Part shown: piece by piece, positions 11,844 to 23,494 of the stretch
How positions within the stretch are numbered: position 1 is the first letter of the stretch
How the letters are laid out: each line of letters starts with the position of its first letter
Source of the DNA: Hexactinellida sp. DTS-2022
Lineage: Eukaryota > Porifera > Hexactinellida
NCBI GenBank assembly: GCA_028753945.1
Contig: JAPNXP010000010.1
Span: forward strand, 1,863,042 to 1,927,041
DNA: 64,000 nt
Direction: 5' to 3'
The notes under the pieces: model-generated
Database searches by the model: none
What the model saw: the letters and a program-made list of their open reading frames with translations, nothing else
What the model was told of the DNA's origin: nothing
Position numbers and translations under genes: made by a program

Positions 11844-13284
11844 TCTCTTCAGGAATTGATTCTTCGTTAATCTTTTTGTCTATTTATACTTATCGAGATG
11901 CAAAACAGTTGGAATAGTTAACTTAGTGCTAGTTTTGTCGCTTACAACTTCCCAACATTTTCATAAATATAATGCTATACCAATTTATTAAATGCTAAAC
12001 ATGTTCAATGCATTATGGCCCATTTCAATTTGGTCAGAAATCAAAAATCGGTTATCTCTGCAGTTCCCTGTCACTCCTAATCACTTCTGCAACAGGATGA
12101 GGACTAGTGCAGTATACAGGGTGTTGAAGTGTAAGAGCTTAATAATAGATACACTTTTACACATTAGTGGCCTTTAATAAGGGAACCAGTTGCATCTATA
12201 TTAAGAACTGTGTTGTGATTTTTGGAAAAAATTAATATTTAAATCTGCTTCCTTGTATATAAATGGATTATAAATTGATCTTGTGCCATATATTGAACAT
12301 AACCAGGTATCGGATTATCAGGTAATACCGAACGGAAATGCTGTTGGGACTTCCAAAATATTTACAGAGTCATCATGGAAGATCTCTTTAACTTCTAATT
12401 TAACTCGTCTTAAAGTTAGTTGTGAGATTAAATTAGTGAAATTCCCTCTTTTGAATGAACTTAGATTGTTCTCATTTCTAAACTTCTAATGGAATATGAT
12501 AGTCACTGAGTTTTTAATCAATTTTGCACCCAAGTTTTCCATTTTTCCGCAGTAGTGTCATGTGCATGGATAGTTTTATCATCTTTGTGTTCAAATGTAA
12601 GTTCACCATGAGATTTATAGTGCACAACTATTACATCATCACCAAATGAGGCAAAATAATTATTGACCAGCCGTACCGTGTGCTATGTCTTTGAGTGTAA
12701 ATATTCCTTTGTAGTGTATATTAACACTTGGTAAGGTTAAATTAATGTCCTGAAATAGGATTCCTCAATATATCAGTGAACACAATGAAACCCACAAGAG
12801 CTGCACAAAGTAATATTCTAAGTATGAGATATTTTCGCTTTAATTACTGTCAACATAAAAATAATATGGCTTTGAGATTATGTCTTCCAAAGAGTCGACC
12901 ATTATAATTTTCAATAAGCTACTCAGTAGTTAAGACTGAGAATTGTTAATTGTATAATTAAGCTTAGCTAGACTGCGCAAATTTTGTTATTGGGTTAGAT
13001 TAGTATCTGGGAACAGCGAGCAACTCGGTATTCGAAGGATAGCATCCAATCTGTCTAAAGAGACTTGGGAATTAAAGATCAGGCTCATTGAACATCTGTC
13101 CATTGAAGCTTGACTCGCTCGACAGTATTAGTATTTCTAATAAGAAAAATATAATATAGATATAAAGAATACAGTACTGTAATCCTCTGAATATACACTG
13201 TATATATGAAGCACCGATATGCTCTGAATAAGCACCCTATATTTCTATCTATCTATAGAAGATAGATAAATAGATAGATAGACT
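11844..13284. other. AT-rich stretch with no gene seen
   Basis: No coding domain is recognised, although the ORFs at 11992 and 12283 (61 and 68 residues) are open. An imperfect TAGA/ATCT microsatellite lies at about 13241-13280, and the hAT element at 13285 inserted into it. Confidence 0.4.
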
Positions 13285-13417
13285 CATAGGCGTCGAACTT
13301 TCCAATTTTTCTGAAAATCTGTTAGGGGGGGACAGCCAGAGAACATTTAAAAGACATTTATTTGATGTTGCAATTAATAAGCAAAAATAACAAATAATTT
13401 TTAAATTAATAACTTAA

Positions 13418-14802
13418 TAGTGGGGTCAAAAATTAAGATTCCGTGACCAACCTCTGGCTAGTTAAGTTTTATGTCTGATTCTGTTACTTTAGGATATATC
13501 TCGCGATTTAAGCTCCCATGCCGCTCTGGAAAGTTTGGGCAAACTTTTTTATACCGACAAAATTCAAAGGGCCTCCGGCAATCATTTTGAAAATTAGGGC
13601 CCTCTCTGAACATTTCATAAATTGAGATTAGAGTGTTTTTGAACAGTATACAATAAGTACTAGCTGCACTTAAAATTTCAACTCGATCGGGACTATACTT
13701 TTAATGTAATAACCTTTTCAAGATTATTACGTCATTTGTCACCATGGGAGGTCCATTCTTTAGCTGTTTTTTTAAGGGATTTGAAGCATATCTTATCCTA
13801 TATACATGCACTAACCTTTTAACTGGCTATGTAGTTTGTCTCCATGTAAATCTTGGTAATAGACCTAAATTTAGCACTTTGACTCTTCTGGGAATCTAAC
13901 ATGGTGGTGACGAAGCAAAAAAACTTGACCCATAATCGTTTTATTCGCCCACTTTATGTATATAATTATCACAATTTTGACGCCAATTGGCTGGATTTTT
14001 TAATTTTTGTATAGTCAAAGTTCTAAATTTAGGTCTATCACCGAGATTTACATGGAGACCAGTGTTGTAAATCAAATCAAATATTTCAAATATTTGATTT
14101 GATTTGATTTGATTTAAGAGAATTTGAATTCTCAAATGATTTGATTTGATTTGATTTGAAATTATTTGAATCCTCAAATGATTTGATTTGATTTGATTTG
14201 AAAATATTTGAATTCTCAAATGATTTGATTTGATTTGATTTGAAATTATTTCAAATCATTTTCAAATCATTTTCGAATCATTTTTCCAATCATTTTCAGA
14301 TCATTTTCAAATAATATTCGGTAAATCATTTTCAAATCGTTTCCAAATCGCTTTAGTATAATTTCACTTCATTTTCAATTCAATTTCAAATATATAAGAT
14401 CATTTTCAAAATTTCTATACGTTTTGACAGTGATTCAGAAATGATTTGAAAGTTTCAAATATTTCAAATATTTGATTTGATTTGATTTGAAATGATTTGA
14501 AATCTCAAATGATTTGAAATGATTTGATTTGAAATAATTTTAAATCTAAAATGATTTGATTTGATTTGATTTGAGAAAAAAAAATGATTTATTTACAACC
14601 CTGATGGAGACATACTACATAGCCAGTTAAAAATTTATTGTATGTATATAGGATAAGATATGCTTCAAATCCCTTAAAAAAACATTTCGAGATATATCCT
14701 AAAGTAGCTTAAATTTCGAGATATATCCTAAAGTATCAGAATCAGGCATAAAACTTAACTAGGGAGAGGTTGGTCACGGTATCTTAATTTTTGACCCCAC
14801 TA
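13418..14802. mobile_element. Foldback MITE with TAA duplication (PIF/Harbinger-like)
   Basis: Inverted ends TAGTGGGGTCAAAAATTAAG / complement are flanked by TAA (13415-13417 and 14803-14805). The sister hAT copy has the uninterrupted site with one TAA at about 19385-19395 (complement strand), which fixes the boundaries. A 3-bp TWA duplication is the mark of PIF/Harbinger. The arms run several hundred bp. The right arm is itself split by a hAT MITE at 14060-14603. Confidence 0.8.
14060..14603. mobile_element. hAT-type MITE built of GATTT repeats, 544 bp
   Basis: Ends CAGTGTTGTAAAT / TTTACAACCCTG are flanked by the perfect 8-bp duplication ATGGAGAC (14052-14059, 14604-14611). The interior is largely arrays of GATTT/AAATC pentamers. 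Minus-strand ORFs rich in Ile, Ser, Asn and Gln across it are translations of this repeat, not a protein gene. Confidence 0.88.
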
Positions 14803-15219
14803 TAAGTGAGATGTAAATTACTGAGAAAGTTCTATGCAACTTGACATTTTGGGTCAAATTATAAACCTGTTATCTTCCACTGTTTCAACTAATTTTCAAG
14901 ACAAACGCCACTGAGGGGACGAAATCTGGGGGGGGGGGGGGGGGGGCGAGACTTATGCTGCCCCCCCTGCAACGAAGCCTATGGATAGACTCGTTATCTG
15001 CTCATTAAAGCCTGTTTACTCTAAATTAATTTTATCATAGCCTACTCTATATAAGGCATACCATCAAAGCTGATATTTTGCACCAAGGATCAAGTAGTGT
15101 ACGATATTATTATTCACCCATAGTTATTTAAATTTATCTCTGTACAGTTAGAAATATTTTTTAAAATAGTTGGACCAACTTGTTACTGATATTTGTTAAT
15201 TTTTAGTAATTAATTAATA

Positions 15220-17156
15220 CAAATCTCCTTCCACCGATATTTTAAGCACTTCCTAGAACTATATTTGACTTTGTTTCTTTTTAATAGTTAGATATTTAAT
15301 TTTTCTCAATGCCAAACTATTCTGTCCCTGGTTGTAGGGATAATTATACCCCAGAAGAGCGCGTCCCAGTTTTTAAACTTCCAGATAGTCCACCTGAGTT
15401 ACGACATGCATTTATTGAACCAAGCAACTAACTAATCTCTGCTTGAGATCAGAGAATACAGAAATGGAGAAGTTTCGTGTTAGTTGTATACAAGAAATAC
15501 GAGATAAGTTAGCTTTGATAACAATCCAAACTGACTGGTTATTTTGGAATCCAACAGATAATTATGTGAGATTTTTTGCCTAAGATGGAAAATCATAATA
15601 TTTGTGCAGATGTTTCTCTTGAAATAAATTCTTTTTTATCTGTGAACGGATATATATATGGGGAGTCCATTTTCTCTCACTTATCTCTATCACTGATATT
15701 CGACAAATTGACACGATGTTTACAGAGAATACTCTGAAACTTAGCTCTTCCCCTCAGAATTAACATCCTCACCATATCTCTAAAGCAAAAGAACATATTG
15801 AGGACTCAATGAGGAGGCCATATGTAATCTATTAGATAGTGATGAAACAGAATCCAATTGTTCCGATTTGCCAAGATTACAATTTATTCTTGGCCAACTA
15901 GAGAATGTGGGTATTTACAAGAAGAGAAGGCGATATAATGTTATCACACAAATTCTGGCAATAGAAACGCATCTGGTTTCTCCTGCTAGTTACAAATTTC
16001 TCCAAAGATCAGAATGCATTTCTTTTCCACATGTGTTCGCACACTAGAAAAGTTGTATTCTTCTTTTGGGATGGAAAACGACTCTTGTACTTACCTTAGC
16101 CAGGTAACTTCTTTTAGTTCTGAAGGGAATAATGTAATTATTCAGGATGGATGAGATCCACGTTAATTAAGTCTGAAATCTCATATAAGGGTGGGAAAAT
16201 ATTTGGTCCTAACTTATCCCCTGAAAACCCCACAAGAACTGTATTTTCTATCATGGTTTCTAGTTTACACAAAAAATGGTCCTCTATTTCTCGTTTGATA
16301 CCTTGCGCATCTATATCTGCTGAATACCTTTTTCCTGTAATCAAGTAATGTACTTTGGATATCGAATCTTGCGGTTTGAAAGTACAGATTATTTCTACCG
16401 ACAATTACCCTTTAAACGTGAACTTATTCAGTTATTTTCTCCAACTAAACAGTTTGAGACTAGTGTACCACACCCTTCTGATAATAATAAAAAAACTCTA
16501 TGTTACTTTTGACTTTGTGCACATTTTGAAAAGTATTCGAAACAACTGGTTGAGTCAGAAAGATATTCGGACAACCTTTCACTTTCCCAACTTTCAGAAC
16601 ATTAAGCTGGATTACTGTGTGTTTCCTGTTCAAGTTTACTCAGCATCTTTTAGTGTTGTGCGTCTCCTCTATTATTTAGAGAAAGAATCCTTAGCTAAGT
16701 TAGATCCTTGCTTGACTATCAAAGCTTGAAATCCTTCTGCTATTTAGCGCCAAAATGTGAAACTTGTTTTGAAAGTACATATTCAACGAATTAACTGTTG
16801 CAGCTCTGAAGTTACAGAATGAACTCCGTAACCAAGAACACCGAAACAATACACACGACTTTGTTGAAATGCTTCTTCAAATTTGGAAAGTTTTCAACAT
16901 AAATACCCCACTTAAACGTAAACGTTTGAATGATGATATCTCAAGACCTCTAACATACCAGGACGAACGATTTTCATTTTTAGCTTGTGTTGTTATTTGG
17001 TTAGAGACTTGGCTGGCCTTGCCAGGAAATGTAGGAAAGTTAAGTAAACAAACGTTTACCAGTTTTAAACACGCTTGTACTGTATTGCCTGAATTTCTCT
17101 CTTTTGCTGGTCATATGACACCTCCATATATGGACATTCAAATTTATACATGTTAA
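15220..17156 (+). pseudogene. P-element/THAP9-like transposase, copy A (decayed)
   Basis: This is a broken THAP-transposase of the P superfamily, a DNA-cutting enzyme of a transposon. An ATG at 15309 opens a THAP start (PGC...NYTPEERVPVFKLP). After about 35 codons most of the THAP domain has been deleted, compared with copy B at 62433. Later blocks match P-type transposases: MDEIHV at 16147-16164 (first catalytic Asp codon 16150-16152), then after a frameshift an ISYKGGKIFG block; FDFVHILK..RNN near 16510; and a C-terminal block at 16869-17156 with LPGNVGKLSKQTFTSFKHAC. It carries stops and frameshifts throughout. Copies A and B share stops such as the TAA in TTTTTTGCCTAAGATGG, so both descend from an already dead element. 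Confidence 0.8.
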
Positions 17157-18766
17157 CCATTTGGTTTTGAATGATATTTGCCTTTTCAATGATTTAGAGA
17201 TGATAATTCAATTTGATTAGACATTTAGAGCTAAGCTCTAGAGTCTCCCGTTTAGGAGATACAAATTTTCCATGTCATCAAAATTGGTCACATTTTCATG
17301 CCCATATAAGGTCATTCGAAAACGGTGCGTCCTAGCCTCATAAAATTTATTGGTTACCTATAGGAAACCACGTGTGCTTATCATTTTTCACTAGTTCGAC
17401 TGTAATTAATCTCTTTACCTCTCTCAGTTAAAAATTAGATAAGAATTTGTGCCCGAAAGATCGCCGAAGGGCTGCAGGGTGTGATACAGAGGAGGGGGGG
17501 GCCCTGGGATTCCCCCCCCCCCAACAAAAGTTCCCCATCCCAGGAATTGCTTAACTTTGCCTCATAGTTATTAAATAAAAGATAAGTAATTGCTAATATA
17601 AACAGGATTAAAGCATAGAATGATTATGCCAACTAAATACATTAATTTTGGCCTATACATGTATATGCTGCTCCTTTATCCAAGGGAACCGCTGTTTCTG
17701 GGAAAGTTTCCCCCCCCTCAGGAAAAATTTCTGTATCAATCCCTGGGCTGTAATATCCACTATAAAAAAATTGATGAGTTTTGGAGGAATTTCCTCAGAC
17801 TATCATGTCTGAGTAATGGAACAATGTTATGATAAATACTACTTAGTTTACGGTGTTCAATACCTGTGTGAAAAAACCTTATATCAAATAAAAGTCCGCT
17901 CCTCTAAAACGTTCCTAACTTTGGAAATAATGGTCGAATCGATCCAAACCAAAGTCCAATCGATAGATAACATCCTTCCGCAGTGTCTGTAAATATTGTA
18001 AAATTTGAACTTTGAAATTTCACTATTTTTTGGGCGGAAACAGCGTAAAACCTTGAATTTGTGAATACAAATTATTGCTGTTCAAATATTTTTGCCCGGG
18101 TAGTGTGCATATATATAGACATATACACTACCCTCCAAAAAAATTGAGATTTGGACAAAATTTCTTTTTTTTGTGGAAACGATCTCCCTTCTAACCATGC
18201 AACGTTTGGTTTGAATTTTGTATGGTTCCATATTTCGTTAATTTGGCTTCTATTAATTTGATAATTACAGGGTATTATAAATCGCCAAGACTCCTTGCTT
18301 CTAATCAATATTCCTAAATTATATATTCTTACTAATTCAACTTCGACATTTCTCTTTATAAATTAAAATCAATTAAAATTAGAATCAATCGACTTTTCTC
18401 TTTAAAAATTAAAGTTAAATACTAGTAATTACCTCCTCTTCATTACTAAATAGTAAATCAAAACTATTTTATTGCAATTTACGACTCGAATATGATAAAT
18501 AGCTGTCCAGTTATATGACATAAATTAGTGGTACGACATCACTAGCATATTGTCGTAAATGCAAAGGTTAATCCTTCGGGTCGCCCGGAAATTCAGAGTA
18601 ATGTTCGGGTAAACTCCGGGTATAGTATAAGTAGCATAGGGGCAACCCTTCCGGGCCGCCCAGACATTTCCGGGCACCCAGGCGGGTTACGACGCCTATG
18701 ATCACTGGTCAAGGCTGCTTTTTGTTAGCCGGTTAAGCGCAGCTAATATCGGTCAACTGTTACAGA
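17157..18766. other. Gene-free stretch with G/C runs
   Basis: No domain is recognised. G- and C-runs occur at about 17493-17522 (GGGGGGGCCCTGGGA then CCCCCCCCCC) and about 17709. A GC-rich patch (about 18590-18700) has CCGGGTA and CCGGAAA motifs, resembling TIR-element debris next to the hAT copy that follows. Confidence 0.4.
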
Positions 18767-19513
18767 CATAGGCGTCGTTGCAGGGGGGGCGGGGGGGGCC
18801 TACCCCCCCCGGAAAAATGTCGGGGGGGGCAGCATAGGTCTCGCCCCCCCCAGATTTCGCATACCTGCCAACCTATTTGAGTCATGTCCCTGTACAGGGC
18901 TCCAATTTTCGCCTGTACATTGGCCAAAATCCATGTACACTTCCCAAAAATCTCTCGCTCGCTCGTCCAAGGAATTACTATTCACTTACATTGCTAAATT
19001 AGTACTTGGAAAGGAGAAAGCATTGAATTATGTATTGTACAGGGAATCCCTGAACGCTTGAATATATATATAAACCAGTTGTGCCTTTATGTGGTCAATG
19101 CAGAATGCATGGCAGAATATACTATCATAACTGTAGACATTTTTAGGCATTATTTGACACATAATTAGTAAATTAAAAATCCCTGTACGCCTGTACTGAA
19201 CCGCCAAAATGTTTAAATCCCTGTACTGTACAGGGAATCCCTGTAGGTTTGGGAAGTATGATTTCGTCCCCTCAGCTGGCGTTTCTGTTGAAAATTAGTT
19301 GAAACAGTGGAGGAAACCAGCTTTTTAATTTGCCAAAAAATTCAAGTTGCATAGTAAAGCTTTCTCAGTAAATTTACATCTCACTTACGTTATTTATTTA
19401 CTATTTATACGTGATTTTTGCGTATTAATTGCAAAATAAAATAAATGTCTTTTAATTGTTCTCTGGCTGCCCCCCCCAGATTTTCAGAAATATTGGAAAG
19501 TTCGACGCCTATG
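18767..19513. mobile_element. hAT-type element 'CATAGGCGTCGAA', copy 2
   Basis: Ends CATAGGCGTCG / CGACGCCTATG are flanked by the perfect 8-bp duplication GTTACAGA (18759-18766, 19514-19521). It is inverted relative to copy 1 (13285-14983). It lacks the Harbinger-like insertion of copy 1 but carries a 6-bp-TSD MITE that copy 1 lacks. It is non-coding and G-rich near its left end. Confidence 0.87.
18860..19260. mobile_element. MITE with 6-bp TSD, family 'CATACCTGCCAA', copy 2
   Basis: Ends CATACCTGCCAACC / GGTTTGGGAAGTATG are flanked by ATTTCG (18854-18859, 19261-19266). The sister hAT copy 1 has a single ATTTCG at the same point (complement at about 14921-14926), proving the 6-bp duplication. 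The interior is rich in GTACAGGG and its complement, like copy 1 at 2572-2998. Confidence 0.88.
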
Positions 19514-20039
19514 GTTACAGATCCTATTGACCAGTTAACCAGCCTGTGAACTATTAGCTGTGATTGGATAGTATTGTATAAAATAATACAATTAGGCCAC
19601 ATAAAATAAATTACTTGTTTATCATCCATCATTTTCGAGAAAATTGGGACGGCGGACGGGATTTTATTTTTATTTTTTATTTCCATTCATATGCAAATAA
19701 CATTATCCTATGCCAAACAATAAATATTAATATTAATTCAATTAGAAAATCACATGACAATGCCCAAATAATTAAAATAATCCTCTAAAAATACAAGACT
19801 TATTAAAAATTGATACAGTAGGTACTTTACACCAGTTTATAGCTAACATTTTGTAGGATTATGTTCATAAGATAATAATAAAATAGATCCAGACGGATAG
19901 TAAAATTTGGGACGGACGGGGATGCTAAACAAGTTATTTATTTTATATGGCCTTATGTGAATGTTAAGTAATTAATTTTCCTGAATACCCATTGGTTATG
20001 ACCTTTACAGGTCCCCAAATACACTCATAATACATTTTA
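19514..20039. other. AT-rich stretch with no gene seen
   Basis: Nothing beyond low-complexity AT-rich DNA is seen here. No element ends were found. Confidence 0.35.
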
Positions 20040-20335
20040 TTTTGAGATGAGGCCACGACCTAGATGGAGCTAGTCGCTTTCTAGTGCCCCAACTCTTTTG
20101 GATATTATGTGTGTGGTTTCGTCCCATTTCAGGAACTCATCAGGAGGGTAACCCTCGACCACATTCTGCGCTCGTCGCTCTATGCCCGTCGGCATCTATT
20201 ACCAGTCGTACTGCCGGGTCCTGCTTGCTAACAGGCTCTACTTCATACTGCCACATACACTAGCCTCCCAACTTCATGTACTCCTGAAGGCACTCAATGA
20301 TCCCTTGTGATACTCACAACAATTTTTTGTTGTTT
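20040..20335 (-). repeat. GC-balanced block, possible retroposon 3' part
   Basis: The block from about 20040 to 20310 has clearly higher GC than its neighbours and no inverted ends. On the minus strand it ends in an A-rich tract (CTCAAAATAAAATG), as a LINE or SINE tail would. No promoter boxes or reverse-transcriptase residues are visible, so this is only a compositional and end-structure guess. Confidence 0.25.
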
Positions 20336-20499
20336 AACGTAAACAGAAAAGTTTGGCTTGAGGTCGGGAGGATGGGAGAAAAAAAGGCAAAAGCGGGAAA
20401 GTTGGCAACCCCTGAATGAAAACACTTGGAACATTTTACAAGTTGATGATGATGTCAATTCTATTGTTCAAAATAGTAACCAGTGTTCATACAGGATTT

Positions 20500-20680
20500 G
20501 CATATAAGGGGGGCAATCAGGGTTATGTAAATTCTCAAGGGGGGCACTCTGGGATATGTATGTTCTTAAGGGGGGGGGCATAAATTAAACTTCGTAGTGT
20601 AAGTGGTTTTTCTAGGGGGGGCACTTGAAGGAGCAGGGGGGGGGGGGGCAAATTTCCCCCATACAACCCCCTGTATGATA
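20500..20680. repeat. G-rich tract cluster
   Basis: Several G-runs (about 20508-20513, 20571-20579, 20617-20623, 20636-20648) lie in the same strand, separated by short AT-rich spacers. They resemble the interiors of the G-rich hAT MITEs here, but I could not pair any ends. The cluster could fold as a G-quadruplex. Confidence 0.45.
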
Positions 20681-21029
20681 CCCTGGTAACGTAAATAGTA
20701 GACGTATTCCTATTTGTATTGTATTAATTAATCTTTTAATTATTTGAACTTTTGAACATTTCACAATTCCAACATTATTTAAATTATATTAAACTAAGAT
20801 GAAATGTGATTTAAATATTGAATTCTAGTTAAATTATACATTTGGTGCGGCCTGTGCAATCAGAACACAGTGGGCATTTTCAGGGGTGTAAGTGGAAATA
20901 GGAAAAGCTATACTAGATAGAATCTAATGAAGTATTATTGACATATAGGTTATCGGTAGCTGCAAACTGAATGGCGATATCAAAAATGATATATGTAGTC
21001 TCCTAAACTCACTTCTGGACGATTAATTA

Positions 21030-21207
21030 CAGTCGAAATCGGGGGTTTTTGCCACGGGTTTTTTTGCTTATTGGGTTTTTTTGCCTCCTTTTGTCGTGCA
21101 AAAATGTGATATCTTAATGTGTTTTCCATCGGGTTTTTTTGCTTATTGGTTTTTTTTGCCTCCTTTTGTCGTGCATTTTGGGGGGCTAAAGAACCCGATT
21201 TCGACTG
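21030..21207. mobile_element. pogo/Tc1-type MITE, 178 bp
   Basis: Ends CAGTCGAAATCGGG / CCCGATTTCGACTG are flanked by TA (21028-21029, 21208-21209). The interior contains an ~80-bp direct duplication: TTTTTTTGCTTATTGG followed by TTTGCCTCCTTTTGTCGTGC occurs twice. Minus-strand ORFs with repeated RQKEAKK-like segments translate this duplication. Confidence 0.82.
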
Positions 21208-21414
21208 TAGTGATAAATTAGTCATAAATTATATTTTAGGTTTGTTGACAAAAATTTATTGTTCAACCATAATTATTGATTATAATTCTTGAACCTGATA
21301 TAATTTTTCAAAAATCGTTAAAATCCTAATATATTATGTTTAAAAGTCATTAGATGACCCCAGTCGCGCCCTTTCGCGCATCTAGAATACTTTTTAATTT
21401 GAAGGTATCATCAT

Positions 21415-21709
21415 TAGTGTTGCAAGGTCGGAAAATCTCCTAGGAAATTTCCTGAAATTTCCAAATAATAGCTAAATTTCCGGAAATTTAGGAAAAATTA
21501 TTAGATATACCTAGTTTTTTAATTTTGATAAACCGTATCTATAATGTAGAGTTGTTACTGTGCGCTTGTTATTTTCCCTCATGACAGTCTAACTTAAGTA
21601 GCACAAAAATTTGGTAATTTCAATTCGAGTTCCTAAGCATTTTTTGAAATATGTAATCTTTCCGGAAATTTCCATAGAAAACAAAATTTTTGGAATGTTT
21701 ACAACACTA
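21415..21709. mobile_element. hAT-type MITE, 295 bp
   Basis: Ends TAGTGTTGCAA / complement TTTACAACACTA have 8-bp flanks ATCATCAT (21407-21414) and ACCATCAT (21710-21717), 7 of 8 identical. The interior has GGAAATTTCC palindromes. The ends resemble those of the 14060-14603 element (CAGTGTTGTAAAT). Confidence 0.7.
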
Positions 21710-21945
21710 ACCATCATAACCTTTCATTTAAAATGTAAAAACAAATGGCTCATGATGGCTCTCAAAAGTTCTTGAACAATTTTTGAAATTAGTAAATGCG
21801 TCCGAATCATAAGATTCTGTCCGGAATGTATTATAATTTTAGACTTTATAAGAAGTTAAAATGCATTCAAGTACATTGATTTCAATACATGCCAATGACA
21901 ATGTAACCTCGTGATAAAGCTAACTTAAATATTTCATCAACATAT

Positions 21946-22700
21946 TATAATAAAATATATCGAAATTATAAATGGAATGTTGACACATTCCTCGGTTGCC
22001 AGGAAAATGTATATTCCTAAATGAGCCATAACTCAAAAACTAACGATTTTATGTAAACTGGGCTAGTTTTGATCTATCCGGAATAGGTAACTTCCTATTC
22101 ATTGATAATACATAAATTATGCTTAACTTCATTAACTTTTGAGATAATGAGATAATTAGCTTAGAAAAATTATTTGCTAATTATCTCATTATCTCAAAAT
22201 TTAATCAAGTTAAGTGTAATTTATGTATTATCAATGAATAGGAAGTTACCTATTCCGGATAGATCAAAACTAGCCCAGTTTACATAAAATCGTTAGTTTT
22301 TGAGTTATGGCTCATTTAGGAATATACATTTTCCTGGCAACCGAGGAATGTGTCAACATTCCATTTATAATTTCGATATATTTTATTCAACTAGTTATGG
22401 GCATCATCATGTTCCAATCTTGAACATATATAATGAGTTTAACTATGGTAAAAGCAGGTTATAAAAACACGATATTTCGCACCCAAAATATCGATTACGT
22501 CATCATATGATGACATAGCACAATTCTGAAGGATGCTATGTATACCTTGATATCATGTTCCTATATAGTTATAGTACATTTATGACGTCTATTATTACTA
22601 GTTATGGAGATAAATATAAAAAACCTGTTTATCAACGGACTCTTATTTCCTACTATGATTCGGCAGCATGTATAGCCGTATTATACTAGGCCATGAGTAG
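21946..22700. repeat. Large foldback repeat
   Basis: It is palindromic about 22170: the block from AAATATATCGAAATTATAAA to GATAATGAGATAATTAGC recurs as its complement to 22390. The right arm then extends to 22700 (GCAGCATGTATAGCCGTATT). The outer left arm is missing. It is homologous to 3895-4640 and preserves the empty site for the MITE at 4169. Confidence 0.82.
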
Positions 22701-22836
22701 AGTAATTGAAAATTCTTCTGTAAAACTTCAAGAATTAGAATCGCAATTTATTGTGTTACTATTTTTGTTTGGATTTGTCTCTCCCTTATATAAAAGTCAT
22801 TTTGAATGGAGATTATAGCTCCTTGAATATTAATTA

Positions 22837-22937
22837 CAGTAGAGCCTCTGAACAACGGACACCTTGGGACCGGAACCGTTGTCAGTTATTTAGAGGTTGT
22901 CCGCTATTTGGATTGTCCGTTATGAGAGGCTCCACTG
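22837..22937. mobile_element. pogo-type mini-MITE, 101 bp
   Basis: Ends CAGTAGAGCCTCTGAACAAC / GTTATGAGAGGCTCCACTG (complement) are flanked by TA (22835-22836, 22938-22939). It is almost entirely inverted repeat with a small loop. Confidence 0.82.
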
Positions 22938-23480
22938 TAATTAATTAACCTGAAATAATACTATAATTTATATTATATTACCCAAGCCAGAACTTATCGA
23001 TGATTTATACTTTTATCAAAACGGCCTGCAACACCTTTAGCTACAAAAACCGCTTGTATACCCAAGTTTATATTGTACAGTTGAAACCGGGTGTTTCTAA
23101 ATAATGATTTATTCTACATGTGTAAAAATTCCAATTTTGTATTCTTTTCAATTCGTTTGTTCTAACTATCGGATTTTCTTACTTTATTTCGATGCAAATG
23201 ATTGGTAGAAAAAACAAAACGGTTACGATTGTATTTGTTTTAGACTTGGACGAATTCTAAATCTTATTTTGGCATACAGCGGAAACTTTTGCCATCTGTT
23301 AACGGAAAACTTGGCAAATTTGTTAAGTTAAGTTGCATTATATATAATTTAGTTCATGTATCAAATATTTCACTATATTACTTGATTAAATACTTCTAAA
23401 AAATAAGGTAGTCAGATCCTTAAAGATTTCGCTCAATAGCAGGCATTTAATCAGAATACTTGGTTCTTAAATCACACTTT

Positions 23481-23494
23481 ATATTTTCTTTAGT
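23481..23494 (+). promoter_or_regulatory. Splice acceptor just before the sds22 start codon
   Basis: ATATTTTCTTTAG at 23481-23493 is a pyrimidine-rich tract ending in AG, followed by T and then ATG at 23495. The 5' leader therefore comes either from an upstream non-coding exon or from a trans-spliced leader. No upstream exon could be identified. Confidence 0.6.

Larger units (their letters stand above)
13285..14983. mobile_element. hAT-type element 'CATAGGCGTCGAA', copy 1, with nested insertions
   Basis: Ends CATAGGCGTCG / CGAAGCCTATG are flanked by the perfect 8-bp duplication GATAGACT (13277-13284, 14984-14991). A second copy (18767-19513) lies in the opposite orientation and matches the outer regions. 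The interior is split by a TAA-flanked element at 13418-14802. G-runs lie near both ends (13325-13331, 14931-14946). There is no transposase. Confidence 0.85.

Noticed and set aside
13941-14219. 92-residue minus-strand ORF with repeated RIQI.NQIKSNH segments
   Set aside because: It is a translation of GATTT pentamer repeats inside a hAT MITE bounded by an 8-bp duplication.
16138-16404. 88-residue minus-strand ORF (and its counterpart at 63510-63692)
   Set aside because: It is antisense to the P-like catalytic region; the + strand carries the recognisable motifs.
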